Of a stretch of 64,000 bases of DNA, positions 1 through 9,990 are shown piece after piece (position 1 is the stretch's first letter; every line of letters starts with the position of its first letter). The stretch is from positions 117,702,709 through 117,766,708 of the forward strand of contig NC_084830.1 of the NCBI RefSeq assembly GCF_033115175.1. Reading direction: 5' to 3'. The notes under the pieces were generated by a model. The model saw only the letters and a program-made list of their open reading frames with translations. It was not told where the DNA came from and searched no databases. This stretch comes from Lepus europaeus. Lineage: Eukaryota; Chordata; Mammalia; Lagomorpha; Leporidae. Position numbers and translations under genes: made by a program.

Positions 1-365
1 TTGTGGCAGCAAGAACTAACCTTAAGGACATTGAGTTAAGTGAAATAAACCAGGCACAAAATGCCAGATACTGCCTGATCACACCATTTGTGGGACCTGA
101 AATAGCCGATCTAAGGGAAGCACAGAGTATAATAATGGTTACTAGAGCCTGGGAAAGGATGGGAAAAAGGATGAGGAGAGACTAAGCAACAGGTACAAAA
201 TTACCGTTATGCCAGGGAATAAATTCTGGTATTGTGTAGCACAGTATAGTGACTATAGTTAACTGTGTAAAGTATGCATTTCAAATAACTAGAAGAGAGG
301 ATTCTAAATGCTCTTATTAAAAACAAATGTTAAATGTGTGAGGAGATGGATATAATAAATGCAGA
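1..365 (+). mobile_element. L1M 3' end (end of ORF2 and 3' UTR), truncated by window edge
   Basis: The first bases read like the C-terminal end of L1 ORF2 (AAGTGAAATAAACCAGGCAC) and run into an old L1M-type 3' UTR with the landmark TAATGGTTACTAGAGCCTGGG near 133. The short open frame at 3-185 is a remnant of this and not a gene. The element is decayed, so it predates the rabbit-specific repeats. Its 5' part lies outside the window. Confidence 0.75.
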
Positions 366-970
366 AATGTTTGCTAGAGTCTTTAATGCAAGTCACTATA
401 GTCTGTTGCTGTATTATCCAGGCTGGAAAGATGACAAGTCTTGAGAACCCAATATTACTATTCACCAGTTTCCAAATTTTATTTACCTTATATTCTGATA
501 ACAAAAAGATAAGGGTGCTAAAAAAGCTTTACCTCTCTGAGAGGCATGAAATTAGGAAGCGTATGTGCTGACATAAAGCTATCTGTGCTTTGATGTCCAT
601 TACTCCCCATGAACTATGAATAGTATTGTCAGATAATAGGAGAACCTAAAGGATTAATGCAGGAAATTGTAGTTTGGTAATTCCTTTTGGAATAAAGTGT
701 AAAATTATAGAATCCTTTGCCATAGCCTTGGTCCAAGAAGTGGTGCCAGGCTTATAGGAAGGTTAGTTTTACCAGCAGACCATCATCTCACTGTTGCCTA
801 ATCTTATATCTTGGGCAATTCAAATTAGGGTTTCAACACTTCTAGTCTCTTAGTCATTGCAATACAGTTGTATTTGTGATTACAGATATAGAGTAAGAAA
901 ACCCAACAATATCTTCTCTGTCCTCCAAATTGAACCCTTCCCTTCTAGATATGTGGCTGCTTATTTAAGG
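366..970. other. unique sequence, nothing recognised
   Basis: AT-rich sequence without an open frame that resembles a protein, without splice-bounded exon structure and without a repeat I can name. Confidence 0.5.
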
Positions 971-973
971 AAA

Positions 974-1308
974 TTTTTTTTAAAGGTTTATTTGTTTGTT
1001 TGTTTGGAAGTTAGAATTACACAGAGAAGAACAGACAGAGGGATCTTCCATCTGTTGGTTCACTCACAGATGACCATAATGGCCAGTCCTGGGCCACACC
1101 AAAGCCAGGAGCTTCATCCAGGTTTCCCATGTGAGTGACAAGAGTCCAAATACTTAGGCCACTTCCCCTGTTTTACCAAGCCATTAGCAGGGAACTGAAA
1201 TGGAAGTGTAGTAGCGGGAGGCTTTACTCACTACACCATACGGGAGTGCCAGTATAGGATGGTAGTATCAAAGGTGTTTGCTTTGCTAACTACACAGTGC
1301 TGGCCCCT
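974..1308 (-). mobile_element. old C-SINE
   Basis: It reads tail to head on the plus strand: a T-run, a (TTTG)n stretch, TTCCATCTGTTGGTTCACTC, AGCCAGGAGCTTCATCCAGG, and the head CAGTGCTGGCCCC. Many substitutions mark an old subfamily. Flanks TAAGGAAATTTTTT and TAAGAAAAATTTTT are a plausible degraded TSD. Confidence 0.85.
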
Positions 1309-1404
1309 AAGAAAAATTTTTTATTAGAGTATTTGGGATTTTGTTATAGGGAAACCACAAAAATAGAGTTTATCTAGATATGTAATGGGATTATATATTT
1401 CCTT

Positions 1405-1490
1405 AATTCCCTTCCGTCCCCTCCCCTCCCCTCCCCTCCCCTCCCTTTCCTTCTCCCCTCCCCTCCTTCCTCCCTCCCTCCCTATCTTCT
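1405..1490. repeat. polypyrimidine tract, (CCCCT)n then (TCCC)n
   Basis: Nearly pure CT sequence with CCCCTCCCCT units. It resumes at 1862-1950 on the far side of the SINE at 1511, so it was once one tract of about 175 bp that the SINE split. Confidence 0.9.
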
Positions 1491-1491
1491 T

Positions 1492-1860
1492 TTTTATTTA
1501 TTTATTTTTAAAAATTTTTTTTTTGACAGGCAGAGTGTGGACAGTGAGAGAGAGAGAGAGAGACAGAGAGAAAGGTCTTCCTTTGCCGTTGGTTCACCCT
1601 CCAATGGCTGCCACGGCCGGTGTGCTGCGGCCAGCGCACCGTGCTGATCCGAAGGCAGGAGCCAGGTGCTTCTCCTGGTCTCCCATGGGGTGCAGGGCCC
1701 AAGCACTTGGGCCATTCTCCACTGCACTCGCGGGCCATAGCAGAGAGCTGGCCTGGAAGAGGGGCAACCGGGACAGAATCCGGAGCCCCGACCGGGACTA
1801 GAACCTGGTGTGCCAGTGCTGCTAGGCAGAGGATTAGCCTATTAAGGCGCGGCGCCGGCC
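1492..1860 (-). mobile_element. young C-SINE with 11-bp TSD
   Basis: A near-consensus copy: T-run, GACAGGCAGAGTG, a GA stretch, a body with CTCCCATGGGGTGCAGGG, B-box antisense GGGACTAGAACC, and head GGCGCCGGCC. The target-site duplication is CCTATCTTCTT at 1481-1491 and 1861-1871. Overlapping open frames on both strands here are by-products of its GC-rich body. Confidence 0.95.
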
Positions 1861-1861
1861 C

Positions 1862-1960
1862 CTATCTTCTTCCTTTTCTTTCCTTTCCTTTCCTCTCCTC
1901 TCTCCATTCCTCCATTCCTCTCTTTTCCTCTGCTCCTCCCTCCCTCCTCTTTTTTTTTTT
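1862..1960. repeat. polypyrimidine tract, distal half
   Basis: CTTTCC and CTCCC units ending in a T-run. This is the continuation of the tract at 1405-1490. Confidence 0.85.
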
Positions 1961-2235
1961 GTAAGAACATTTGGTGTAGTGATTCAGACATCATTTGTGA
2001 TACCTGCATCCCGTTCAGAGTACCTAGGTTCAAGTCCTGGCTCTGTTTCCTGTTCCAATTTGCTACTAATGGACATCCTGGGATTTGCTACCCCCATGGG
2101 AGACAAGACCAAATTCCAGCCTCATGACTTTGGCCTAGCCCCACCTATTGCAGACATCTGGAAAATGAACCAGCAGATGGAGGATGGATCTCTCTCTCTC
2201 TCTCTCTCTGCCTTTCAAATAAATTTTAAAAAATG
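1961..2235 (+). mobile_element. old C-SINE, CSINE3-like
   Basis: The plus-strand copy begins with the head GGTGTAGTGATTCAGACATC and has GGTTCAAGTCCTGGCTCTG as its B-box region. It carries GAACCAGCAGATGGAGGATGG near the end and finishes with (TC)n CTGCCTTTCAAATAAA. The lack of the CTGCCTGTCAAA tail separates it from the young subfamily. Confidence 0.85.
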
Positions 2236-2249
2236 AAATTTAAAAAAAG

Positions 2250-3190
2250 ATATTTTTGAAGTCAGCATACGAGTTATCTGTACCCCCATATTTATTGCAG
2301 CTCAATTCACAATAGGTAAGATATGAAATCAACCCAGGTATCTATCAGGTGATGACTGGATGAAGAAATTGTGATATATATGTAGTGTGGAATACTACTG
2401 AAAAAGAATGAAATCCTGTCCTGTTTTTTGCAACAAAATGGATGCAAGTAGAAACTATTATACTTGGTAAAGTAAAACAATCCCTGAAAGACAAGTGTTG
2501 TATGTTTTCCCTGATCTGTATTAACTGCGTACCAAAAAATGTAACGTATAGGAATGAAATTGGTATTTTGAGATTTTATGATTGTTTACATGATTATCTC
2601 TACTGTTGAGGAACAGTGTTTTTCTCTTCTACTTGTTAAATTCTTTATTTAGTGTAGGGTTAGTCTTTTTTTTTTTTGGACAGGCAGATTAGACAGTAAG
2701 AGAGAGACACAGAGAAAAAGGTCTTCCTTTCCATTGGTTCACCCCCCAAATGGCCGCTACGGCCTGTGCACTGCACCGATCCAAAGCCAGGAGCCAGGTG
2801 CTTTCTCCTGGTCTCCCAGGCGGGTGCAGGGCCCAAGCACTTGGGCCATCCTCCACTGCCTTCCCGGGCCATAGCAGAGAGCTGGACTGGAAGAGGAACA
2901 ACTGGGACAGAACCGGCACCCCAACTGGGATTAGAACCCAATGTGCCGGCACCGCAGGCAGAGGATTAGACAAGTGAGCCGCGGCATCGGCCCAGGGCTA
3001 GTCTTATGAGTATAAAGTAAACTGAAAGTAGATCATTGTGAAAATGAAGAGAGGGAATAGGAGAGGGAGGAGAAGGAAGGGTGAGTGTGTGGGTGGGAGG
3101 GAGGAAAGGGTGGGAAACATCACTATTCCTAAATGTGTATATATGAAATACATGAAATTTGTTCACCTTAAAAATTTTAAAAATTTAAAA
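2250..3190 (+). mobile_element. rabbit-type L1, ORF2 end and 3' UTR, interrupted by a SINE
   Basis: Sense L1. The ORF2 end contains GGAATACTACTGAAAAAGAA and CAACAAAATGGATGCAAGTA. The 3' UTR contains AAGTAAACTGAAAGTAGATC, the purine-rich GGGAGGAGAAGG block, and the terminal ATGAAATACATGAAATTTG. The C-SINE at 2668-2993 splits it. Confidence 0.85.
2668..2993 (-). mobile_element. C-SINE inside the L1 3' UTR, 12-bp TSD
   Basis: Antisense copy with a T-run, GGACAGGCAGATTAGACAG, and a head ending GCATCGGCCC. The duplicated L1 sequence is AGGGTTAGTCTT at 2656-2667 and AGGGCTAGTCTT at 2994-3005, one mismatch. The SINE is therefore younger than the L1. Confidence 0.92.
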
Positions 3191-3369
3191 AAGATACCTG
3201 TTTTTGTGAAGAAATTTCTGAAACATACTATTTTTTTTCAAAATTTATGTTTTCATGAACTTTTTGAAGACCCCAGATATCTTTTTGTTTCCCTTGTATT
3301 TTTTTCTAAAATTAAGGTGCATTTCAGTAACAACAACAACAAAAAAAACCTAGTGTATTTTGAGCTAAA

Positions 3370-3655
3370 CTGATATCTTGTGATTTGATTGTTTTACATA
3401 GCCTTTGTCTATATCCTTGTGGAACAGTGGTCTATCCACCTTCTATTTGTAGAGCTCTTGTTTAGAGGAGCATTGAGCCTGTGATTATAAAGTAAATTGA
3501 AAATACATCATCATGAAAAATTAAAAGAGAAAAGGAAAGAAAGGGAGGAGGAGAGGGAGAGGGAAGAAAGGATCTCTGTATTCTTGGAATTGTATCTATG
3601 AAATTCATGAAATCTTTTCTCTATATTTTAGTAAATAAAAATGTAATAAGAAAGA
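3370..3655 (+). mobile_element. second rabbit-type L1 3' UTR in tandem orientation
   Basis: It repeats the 3' UTR landmarks of the previous L1 (TTGTGATTTGATTGTTT, AAGTAAATTGAAAATACATC, a purine block, ATGAAATTCATGAAATC) but with different substitutions. It is a separate 5'-truncated insertion rather than a recent duplication. The 180 bp between the two contains TTCATGAACTTTTTGAAGA, a motif also present beside the L1 end near 42970 and in the MITE-like element at 54828. Confidence 0.75.
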
Positions 3656-3659
3656 AAGT

Positions 3660-4210
3660 TATATTTAATATTATATTCAGCACTGTAATGTAGTAAATTA
3701 TTGTTCCTATATCTTTCTCTTCTCTCATTCCCAAAGGATTGAGTCCAGAAAGAGTGCAAAGATTTTGATACTATATTTTCTCACTTAAAAGCATCTTGAG
3801 ATCTGTAGCAAGCAGCAGCTGTTTTAATAACTTTCTATTCCCTTACACACCTAATCCCCTGTGACACACTCTGTTTCTCCTCCTTTTGTGCAGACTACAG
3901 CTTCAGCTGACTCATGGGGTGTGATTTTCTGATCTGATTTTATTGCTGGATTGCTATTCTCAGATTGTTCAATAAAGGAAAGTATTCCATAAAACTCAGT
4001 TTGTTATTTCTCCTTTCTCAAGTTACTGTTCCAAAGTACCCTCTAATGTCTACGATAACTCTTTGTATACTCAACAGTTTTTTTGTCTTTTCCTTTGTAC
4101 CTTCTAACCATTTTATGCTAGTAATTTGTACAGGTCTATGATAAGAGTCTCTCTGAAGAGCAAGTAAATTTTGGCTGTTTGAACTCCCATCTAATCAAAA
4201 GTTGCTTATT
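3660..4210. other. unique sequence, nothing recognised
   Basis: AT-rich single-copy-looking DNA. It contains the pre-insertion flank of the L1 fragment at 4225. Confidence 0.5.
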
Positions 4211-4224
4211 GAAATTCTGCCTGT

Positions 4225-4700
4225 CAGAGAGCAGCAAGATGGCGGAATAGGAAGGGAGCACATTGATAGTTCGTCAAGACACACGTTAATAAAAGTGGAG
4301 ATACTGCAGGGTCAAGGAAGAGTAGGGGAAGAAACAGCAGAGGAAACTCTTCCGGAACTAGAGATTCACAGTGGACCTGCGTGGAGAGCGTGGGAGCCCA
4401 AGTTCGGGACACCAGCGGCAGACTCAACGCACCAGCGCTGGAACGCGAGGTGAGCCGAACCTCAATAGCCCGAGACACCAGCGGGCAAGCAGAAAGAGGA
4501 GACTAGAGGGAAGGAGGCTTGAAACTCCGTGGGGAAAAGTTCACCAGGCTAACTAGAAGAGAGAGAGGAAAAGAAAAAAAAAAAAAAGTGACCGATACGG
4601 ACACGAGTTTCTCTCTCTCTGCTTACCTCTCAAAGGCGAGCAAGACAAAGAGCAGGCGCCATTTTGGAGATACGTCATAAGCAGGGTGACCTCAGGTCTG
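4225..4700 (+). promoter_or_regulatory. L1 5' UTR internal promoter region (inferred)
   Basis: By position this is the promoter-proximal part of an L1 5' UTR, which in this family drives transcription from the first base. It contains several CpG sites, unusual for the window, and CGCCATTTTGG, which matches the core of a YY1 site (CCATTTT) but lies over 400 bases in. Activity is not established. Without a 3' end the copy cannot mobilise itself. Confidence 0.4.
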
Positions 4701-5281
4701 CACCGGCCCTGAGCCTAGCAGAAAAACCTGACTCTGGGGGGAGGGGTGAAATAACAGGAGATTAGCATCTAACTTGGCAACCCAGTGGGAGACTGCAGGA
4801 GAATTGGAGCCCACACTGAGGGCAGCAGAGATTCCCTGTGTGGTCCTTGGGAAAGAGCTTCTGATCTCTGGCTCCTGTGGGTATATCATTTGCCTGCTAA
4901 CTACCTGCAATTACGTTCAGCTGTGTGGAATTACTTCCCTTTTGAATCAAAAAAAGAAAGAAAGAAAGAGAGATTTACCACGCCTAACCTGGGAGTGTCA
5001 TCTTTGACACACCCTCAGCCCTGAGGAACCAAACACAGCTCTCAGTCCACATTCATCTCAAGCCTCTAAGGCTCCACTGAAAGCAGACAGTCCACTTAAT
5101 ATAGAGCCATAGTGTAACAAGAAAAAACACCACAGTGAAGAAACCAAATATCTCCAACATGCCAAACAACAAACGCAAAAACCAAGCTAACAAGAACAAG
5201 GAAGACACTATGACGCCCCCAAATGAAAAAGACACCCCAATGCAAGATTATGAAGATGATGAGATCGAAGAAATGCAAGAA
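4225..5281 (+). mobile_element. L1 5' UTR plus start of ORF1, 3' part absent, perfect TSD
   Basis: It starts with the L1 5' end GCAAGATGGCGGAATAGG a few bases after the TSD. It carries a GC-rich 5' UTR of about 930 bp with CGCCATTTTGGAG near 4658, then reaches ORF1 at 5159. It stops after 41 codons, with no ORF2, no 3' UTR and no poly(A). Both ends abut the same 14 bases, GAAATTCTGCCTGT, at 4211-4224 and 5282-5295. That makes it a single retrotransposition event, not a remnant of a longer copy trimmed later. An L1 that keeps its 5' end and lacks its 3' end is the reverse of the usual 5' truncation. Confidence 0.9.
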
Positions 5282-5302
5282 GAAATTCTGCCTGTGATTT
5301 AA
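5159..5302 (+). pseudogene. L1 ORF1 N-terminal fragment running into the flank
   Basis: The frame starts ATGCCAAACAACAAACGC and encodes MPNNKRKNQANKNK followed by an acidic stretch (DYEDDEIEEMQEE). This is the unstructured basic then acidic N terminus expected of an L1 ORF1 protein. L1 coding ends at about residue 41. The last residues (ILPVI) come from the duplicated target, and a stop is met at 5300-5302. The coiled coil, RRM and C-terminal domains are absent, so it cannot encode a functional RNA chaperone. Confidence 0.85.
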
Positions 5303-5777
5303 CATTTGCTAAACTGTGGACAGCTTTGACATAGTTATCTTTATTCTTTCCAGCTAATGACAGTTTGGGATTAAAGGAGTGATCTTTTTTTGTTTTCCAT
5401 TTTTAAAGATGCATTTATTTAACTGGTCAAAATTATCACTGAATTTTGGAAAACAGATTTGGAAAGGACCTCAGAGACCATCTGGTACAACCCTCTCATT
5501 TGTCCTATAGAGACAAATGAGCCTCAGAACTCAAACACGTGGTGACCAAACTAAAACTAAAATACAGATCTCTGATCTCTGAGGTTTAAGCCTTACTTAC
5601 CATCATATCTGGTATAGTTTATTCTTAATAGAAAATGTAGTTTTATTTATGAATTGTCAAAACAAAGAAATGTGAAGAATCCAGTCTAGCCTTCCAGGAG
5701 AAATTTTGTTGTATATGACAGAAACTGACTTTAGCCATGTTAAGCAAAAACAGAATTTTTCCCCCAGAAACTTTTCA
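5296..5777. other. mostly unique; possible MIR-like scrap at 5455-5590
   Basis: GGAAAGGACCTCAGAGACCATCTGG and the following GACAAATGAGCCTCAGAAC resemble a degraded antisense MIR-like repeat. The rest is not recognised. Confidence 0.35.
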
Positions 5778-7190
5778 TTTAAAAAATACAAACTTCAAAT
5801 ATTTCATAATTACAATAGGAACTTGGTGATTCTTTCCCATTCTACCCACCCTCCCACCTACTCTCCCAGTCCTCCTCCTTCTCCTATTTCCATTCTTATT
5901 TTTTTACTAAGATTTATTTTCAATTAACTTTATACACATATGATTAATTCTATGTTAAGCAAAAAGTTCGACAAATAGTATGGAAAGAAAAACCATTCCT
6001 CAGCAGAGAAGACAAGGGCTGTTCAAAGTCATTGCTTCTCAAAGGTTCTATTTCACTTCTACAGATTATCTTTTAGCTGATCTGTTAGTTATCACAGGTC
6101 AAGGATAACATATGGTATTCCTCCTTTTGGGACTGGCTTATTTCTTGTTTTTTTATACTAAATGATTTTAATGAAGTATATAAAAATATCGCTGATTGGT
6201 TTTAGATTCCACATGCAGATGGCTACTCAAATAATTTTTCAGATACTGCCACTTATAAATGTCAAAGAAGAACATACTGAAAAGGCTATTAACATACTTT
6301 TATCAAAATAACATATCACAGCAGACTAAAAGCAGTAGTAATTTTCAGAATCTAACTGACTTTTTTGAAGTCAGACATCAAAAGGATTTAAGAAAAACCT
6401 TTTCAAAACCTGTTGATGTTAAGGCCTGCACCGTGGCTCAATAGGCTAATCCTCCACCTGTGGCACCGGCACACCGGGTTCTAGTCCTGGTCAGTGCGCC
6501 GGATTCTGGGGCTGGCTTATTTCACCAAGTATGATATTTTCCAGCTTCATCCATTTGTTGCAAATGACTGGAATTTTTTTACTGCTGTGTAGTATTCCAT
6601 GGTGTACATATCCCATAATTTCTTTATCCAGTCTTCAGTTGATGGTCATTTGGGTTGATTCCATATCTTAGCTATTGTGAATTGAGCTACAGTAAACAGG
6701 GGAGTACAAATCACTCTTTCATATGCTGATTTCATTTCCCTTGGGTAATTTCCCAGGAATGGGATGGCTGGCTCATATGGTAGGTCTATAGTCAGACCTC
6801 TGAGGTATATCCATACTGTCTTCCATAGTGACTTTACCAGTTTTCATTCCCACCAAGAGTGGGTTAGGGTACCTTTCCCCCTACATCCTCTCCAGCATTT
6901 GTTGTTTGTTGATTTCTCTATGGAAGCCATTATAACTGGGGTTAGGTGAAACCTCATTGTGATTTTGATTTGCATTTCCCTGATTGCTGGTGATCCTGGG
7001 CATTTTTTAATATGACTGTTGGCCATTTGGATTTCCTCTTTTGAAAAATACCTTTTTATGTCCTTTACCCTTTTTTTAACTGGTTGTTTGTTTTGTTGTT
7101 GCAGAGTTTCTTGGTCTCTTTATATATTCTGATTATTAATCTTTTATAAGTTTCATAGTTTGCCAAAATTTTCTAAAAGGTCATCAGTCA
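5778..7190 (-). mobile_element. antisense L1 (3' UTR and ORF2 end), split by a retro-insert
   Basis: 5778-6144 is antisense 3' UTR with the pyrimidine block CCCACCCTCCCACC and ATTTATTTTCAATTAAC. 6508-7190 is antisense ORF2 end, with TTCATCCATTTGTTGCAAATGACTGG, GTGTAGTATTCCATGGTG and TTTGCATTTCCCTGATTGC. The two halves meet at the shared motif CTGGCTTATTTC, which is continuous in an intact L1. The gap is the insert at 6145-6507. Confidence 0.85.
6145..6507 (-). mobile_element. 363-bp retro-insert: unidentified transcript 3' end with C-SINE fragment
   Basis: It is bounded by a 16-bp duplication with one mismatch (GGGACTGGCTTATTTC at 6129-6144, GGGGCTGGCTTATTTC at 6508-6523). The left edge is a T-run (6147-6155), that is, a poly(A) on the minus strand. 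ATTAAA on that strand (plus positions 6167-6172) lies about 12 bases inside it, where a polyadenylation signal should be. The distal 90 bp (about 6422-6507) is the head of a C-SINE in plus orientation, hence antisense in the retrotranscribed RNA. The middle 270 bp match nothing I recognise. The best reading is a 5'-truncated copy of an mRNA 3' UTR that contained a SINE. The 61-codon plus-strand frame at 6259-6444 runs against the inferred transcript and into the SINE, so I do not call it a gene. Confidence 0.65.
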
Positions 7191-9685
7191 CTTGATTTCT
7201 TAGCACCAGTTTTCCAAATGGGAAGTAAGTGAGAGAATCCACAAAGAGTGACAGCATGTTCATTAACCAGGATGTCCTGTTGTTCCACTGAACTTGATTA
7301 AACTTCAGACAAATTTCTACGCCTCAATGTCCTTCTTAAAGTACTTTAGAAAATTTGTAAGTGTAAGTTCTTTCCCTTTGAGATGTAAATCATCTCCCAG
7401 TCTCCTGCTAGTTCTACAACCTTTGACAGTCTTTCTTAAGACCTGGGAGTCATCCCTTTAAAATGTAACCATCAAAAGATAGTATCCCTCACTCACTAGG
7501 AGCCTGGTTTCACCAAGTGTCATTGAACAAACTTAGATGACTTCATAATATTGACCACTTTCCTCCTTAATTTTCCACTACTATCTGCTAGCTCACCCAG
7601 TGCTTAAAAACTCTGCCCCATTTATTTCAGTGAAATCAAATTCAATTCTTTTTTCCTATTGTGACAGTTCAAAAAAAAAAATCCTCCTTGCCTGCTTAAT
7701 TTGCACACTGTAACTTTTCTTTGACATTGGGATTGTGATGACATTCGTAGGAAGGACTGGCATGACAATTATTTTCAGTATCAGTTTATCTTCATCAAAA
7801 TTCAATTTGCCAGGAGGGATTATCTGTTTGCATTAATCCCCTAATTAATTGCACAAAATTTTTACCCAATGAGTTAATCCCGTAACAAGTCAAGGCCACC
7901 AGTTTGGAAGAGGAAATGGGAAACTGGACAGCCAAAAACAAACAAACAAAAAACCAAAACAAAAAACCTGTTGACTAAACTTTTTATTTCTTAAACAAAA
8001 TGTCAGTCCAGGTACTATGTGGTAATATGTAAGATAAATATATTATCAAAATATTATTGCTTCATTTTCCTCTCATTCCAGTATTGTCTAACTCTTGAGA
8101 TATGAATAATAAAGACTACTTTAGCTTAAGGTGAAGGTAGTAAAAGAGGGTTTTACATAGAATTAAAACTGCTTTTTAGTAGTGGTTGCAATGTAATACT
8201 GTGTTGAGAAGGGTTCAGAGGTCAAATCTGGGCTCAGTGGAAAGGGTACAGGAATCATGTTGTGGTTGAAATTTATACCATGTTCATTAAACTGAGTCCT
8301 CCAAGAAGTCAATGCTGGGATGGGATTTGATTGAAAGGATTTCTCTAGGAGAATTCTGTGAGAGAAATGGAGAGCTGGGAAGGTAGAGTTAATGAGTATC
8401 AGACCGTAACTCAAGCCTGATCCTGAGCACAGAGAGATGGTAGGAAGATTGTGTGAAAGCATGTTGATTACTCTGATCTAAGGGTGATGTGACAGGGTCA
8501 TCAAGATTTTTCTTATAAAACTTGGTTTCTGAGGATAAGCCTGCTTCAGAATCCCTGATTTGCTCAGGTTAAGCCTAACTGCAGGCAAGGATTTCAGGTT
8601 GTAGTTATTGAATCTTTGGCCAATTAAACTTTCTGTATTTGGGTTCTGCAGGCATATGTTCATGGGGCTGTTATTCTGAGGTTAAGATATTATAGGTCCC
8701 TTAAGACCAAAGTAATCCCACAAGCATTAGAACTAATGGTGGTAGCACAGGAAATAAGTGAAAAAGTAAAGAAAGTGATAAAATATCCTGGTTTTTCAAA
8801 TAAGATGCATTGAACAGCAAGTATTAAAGAACCAGAACAGTGGCTCTAAGCAGTCAGACCTTGAGCTATCTCTTTTTATAAGAAGTATCTAGGTAGGAGT
8901 TTCTAGATTTGTTTAGTTTCTGACTGACGTCAAGAAGCCAAGCACTTTGGATCCTGTTTATTTTCATCCTAAAATTGGTTAACTAATAGCTACACAGTGA
9001 ATGCCAATTCCCTTGTATCATATTTCCATTCAAAAGAAGGAGGTCAACAGTGGCCAGAGCAGCAAGGGAAGTCCTTTGCTCATATTGGGAAACATAGACT
9101 GCTGTTGGGAAGCCCTCAGTGTATTTATCCTCATGTTTTATTGGCTAATTAGTGGCAATGACAATCGACTTTAAAAAAAAAAAGATTCCCTAGCAGTGGC
9201 TTGGAAAAATAAATATTTATCTCAGTCTTCTCAGGGTTGGAAGAAGGACCCATTTTCCCAAAATATGTTACTGGCAATCTGATACTTGAAAAAAAATCAT
9301 GTTCATTGTTAGCCAGGGAGAAAGGTGAGAAAGATAGTTAGGTTGGGAATCAACACTGCAGCAGCTAACATCTAGGGGTATTTGAGTGAGACATATGTAA
9401 TTTTTGATCATGAAGAGGGAACATCTTGTACATGGACACTTTTTAAGAGGAACAGGTCTAAAAACCATCAGATTGGTAATAAGATGTCTTTAGAGGACTC
9501 AGAAAAGCCCTTATTGGGAAAAAGCTATTTTGCCAGGTGTGTACAGTTTATTTCAAAAACTTCATTGAAAAATGGAATTAAAAGGTATTTATTTTGATGT
9601 AAAGTGTTTTTGAAGTCTATCCATAATTTTTTTCATAGTATGCATTCTCTATAAACTTTTTAAATAACTCATATTAAAAGGATCA
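7191..9685. other. long unique stretch, nothing recognised
   Basis: About 2.5 kb of AT-rich sequence with A-runs at 7671-7682 and 9174-9184. No young SINE or L1 has landed here, unlike most of the window. No open frame looks like a known protein. Highly decayed transposons may be present but are not recognisable by eye. Confidence 0.45.
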
Positions 9686-9689
9686 TTGA

Positions 9690-9960
9690 AATGCATTTCT
9701 GGAGAGCAATTTGACAGTGTTTGTAAAATGTTTTATTTATGTATACATTATATATGCGTATAAAATATATCTTGATTTCATTCAGAAATTCTTACAGAAT
9801 ATGTTCTAGGAAAATAACCAGGTTTTCATGGAAAGATATACATATAGTATATTTATCACAACATTGTTATAATTGTGAAAACTACATAATTGTGTGAAAA
9901 CAAGTAAAAGTTCCTGTGATAGGGCAATATTTAAATTCAGTGTGGATTTCAGATGAAGAA
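9690..9960 (+). mobile_element. old L1M ORF2 fragment
   Basis: GGAGAGCAATTTGACAGTG, ATATGTTCTAGGAAAATAAC and ATCACAACATTGTTATAATTG match the conserved end of ORF2 in ancient L1s, with many substitutions. Confidence 0.6.
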
Positions 9961-9990
9961 TCTTGTGATCAACCACCAAGACTTGTTTAA

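Noticed and set aside
4202-4556. 83- and 61-codon frames near the L1 5' end
   Set aside because: They lie in the L1 5' UTR, which is GC-richer and so has fewer stops by chance.
6259-6444. 61-codon plus-strand frame starting MSKKNILKRLL
   Set aside because: It runs opposite to the polarity implied by the T-run and ATTAAA, and its last codons are C-SINE.
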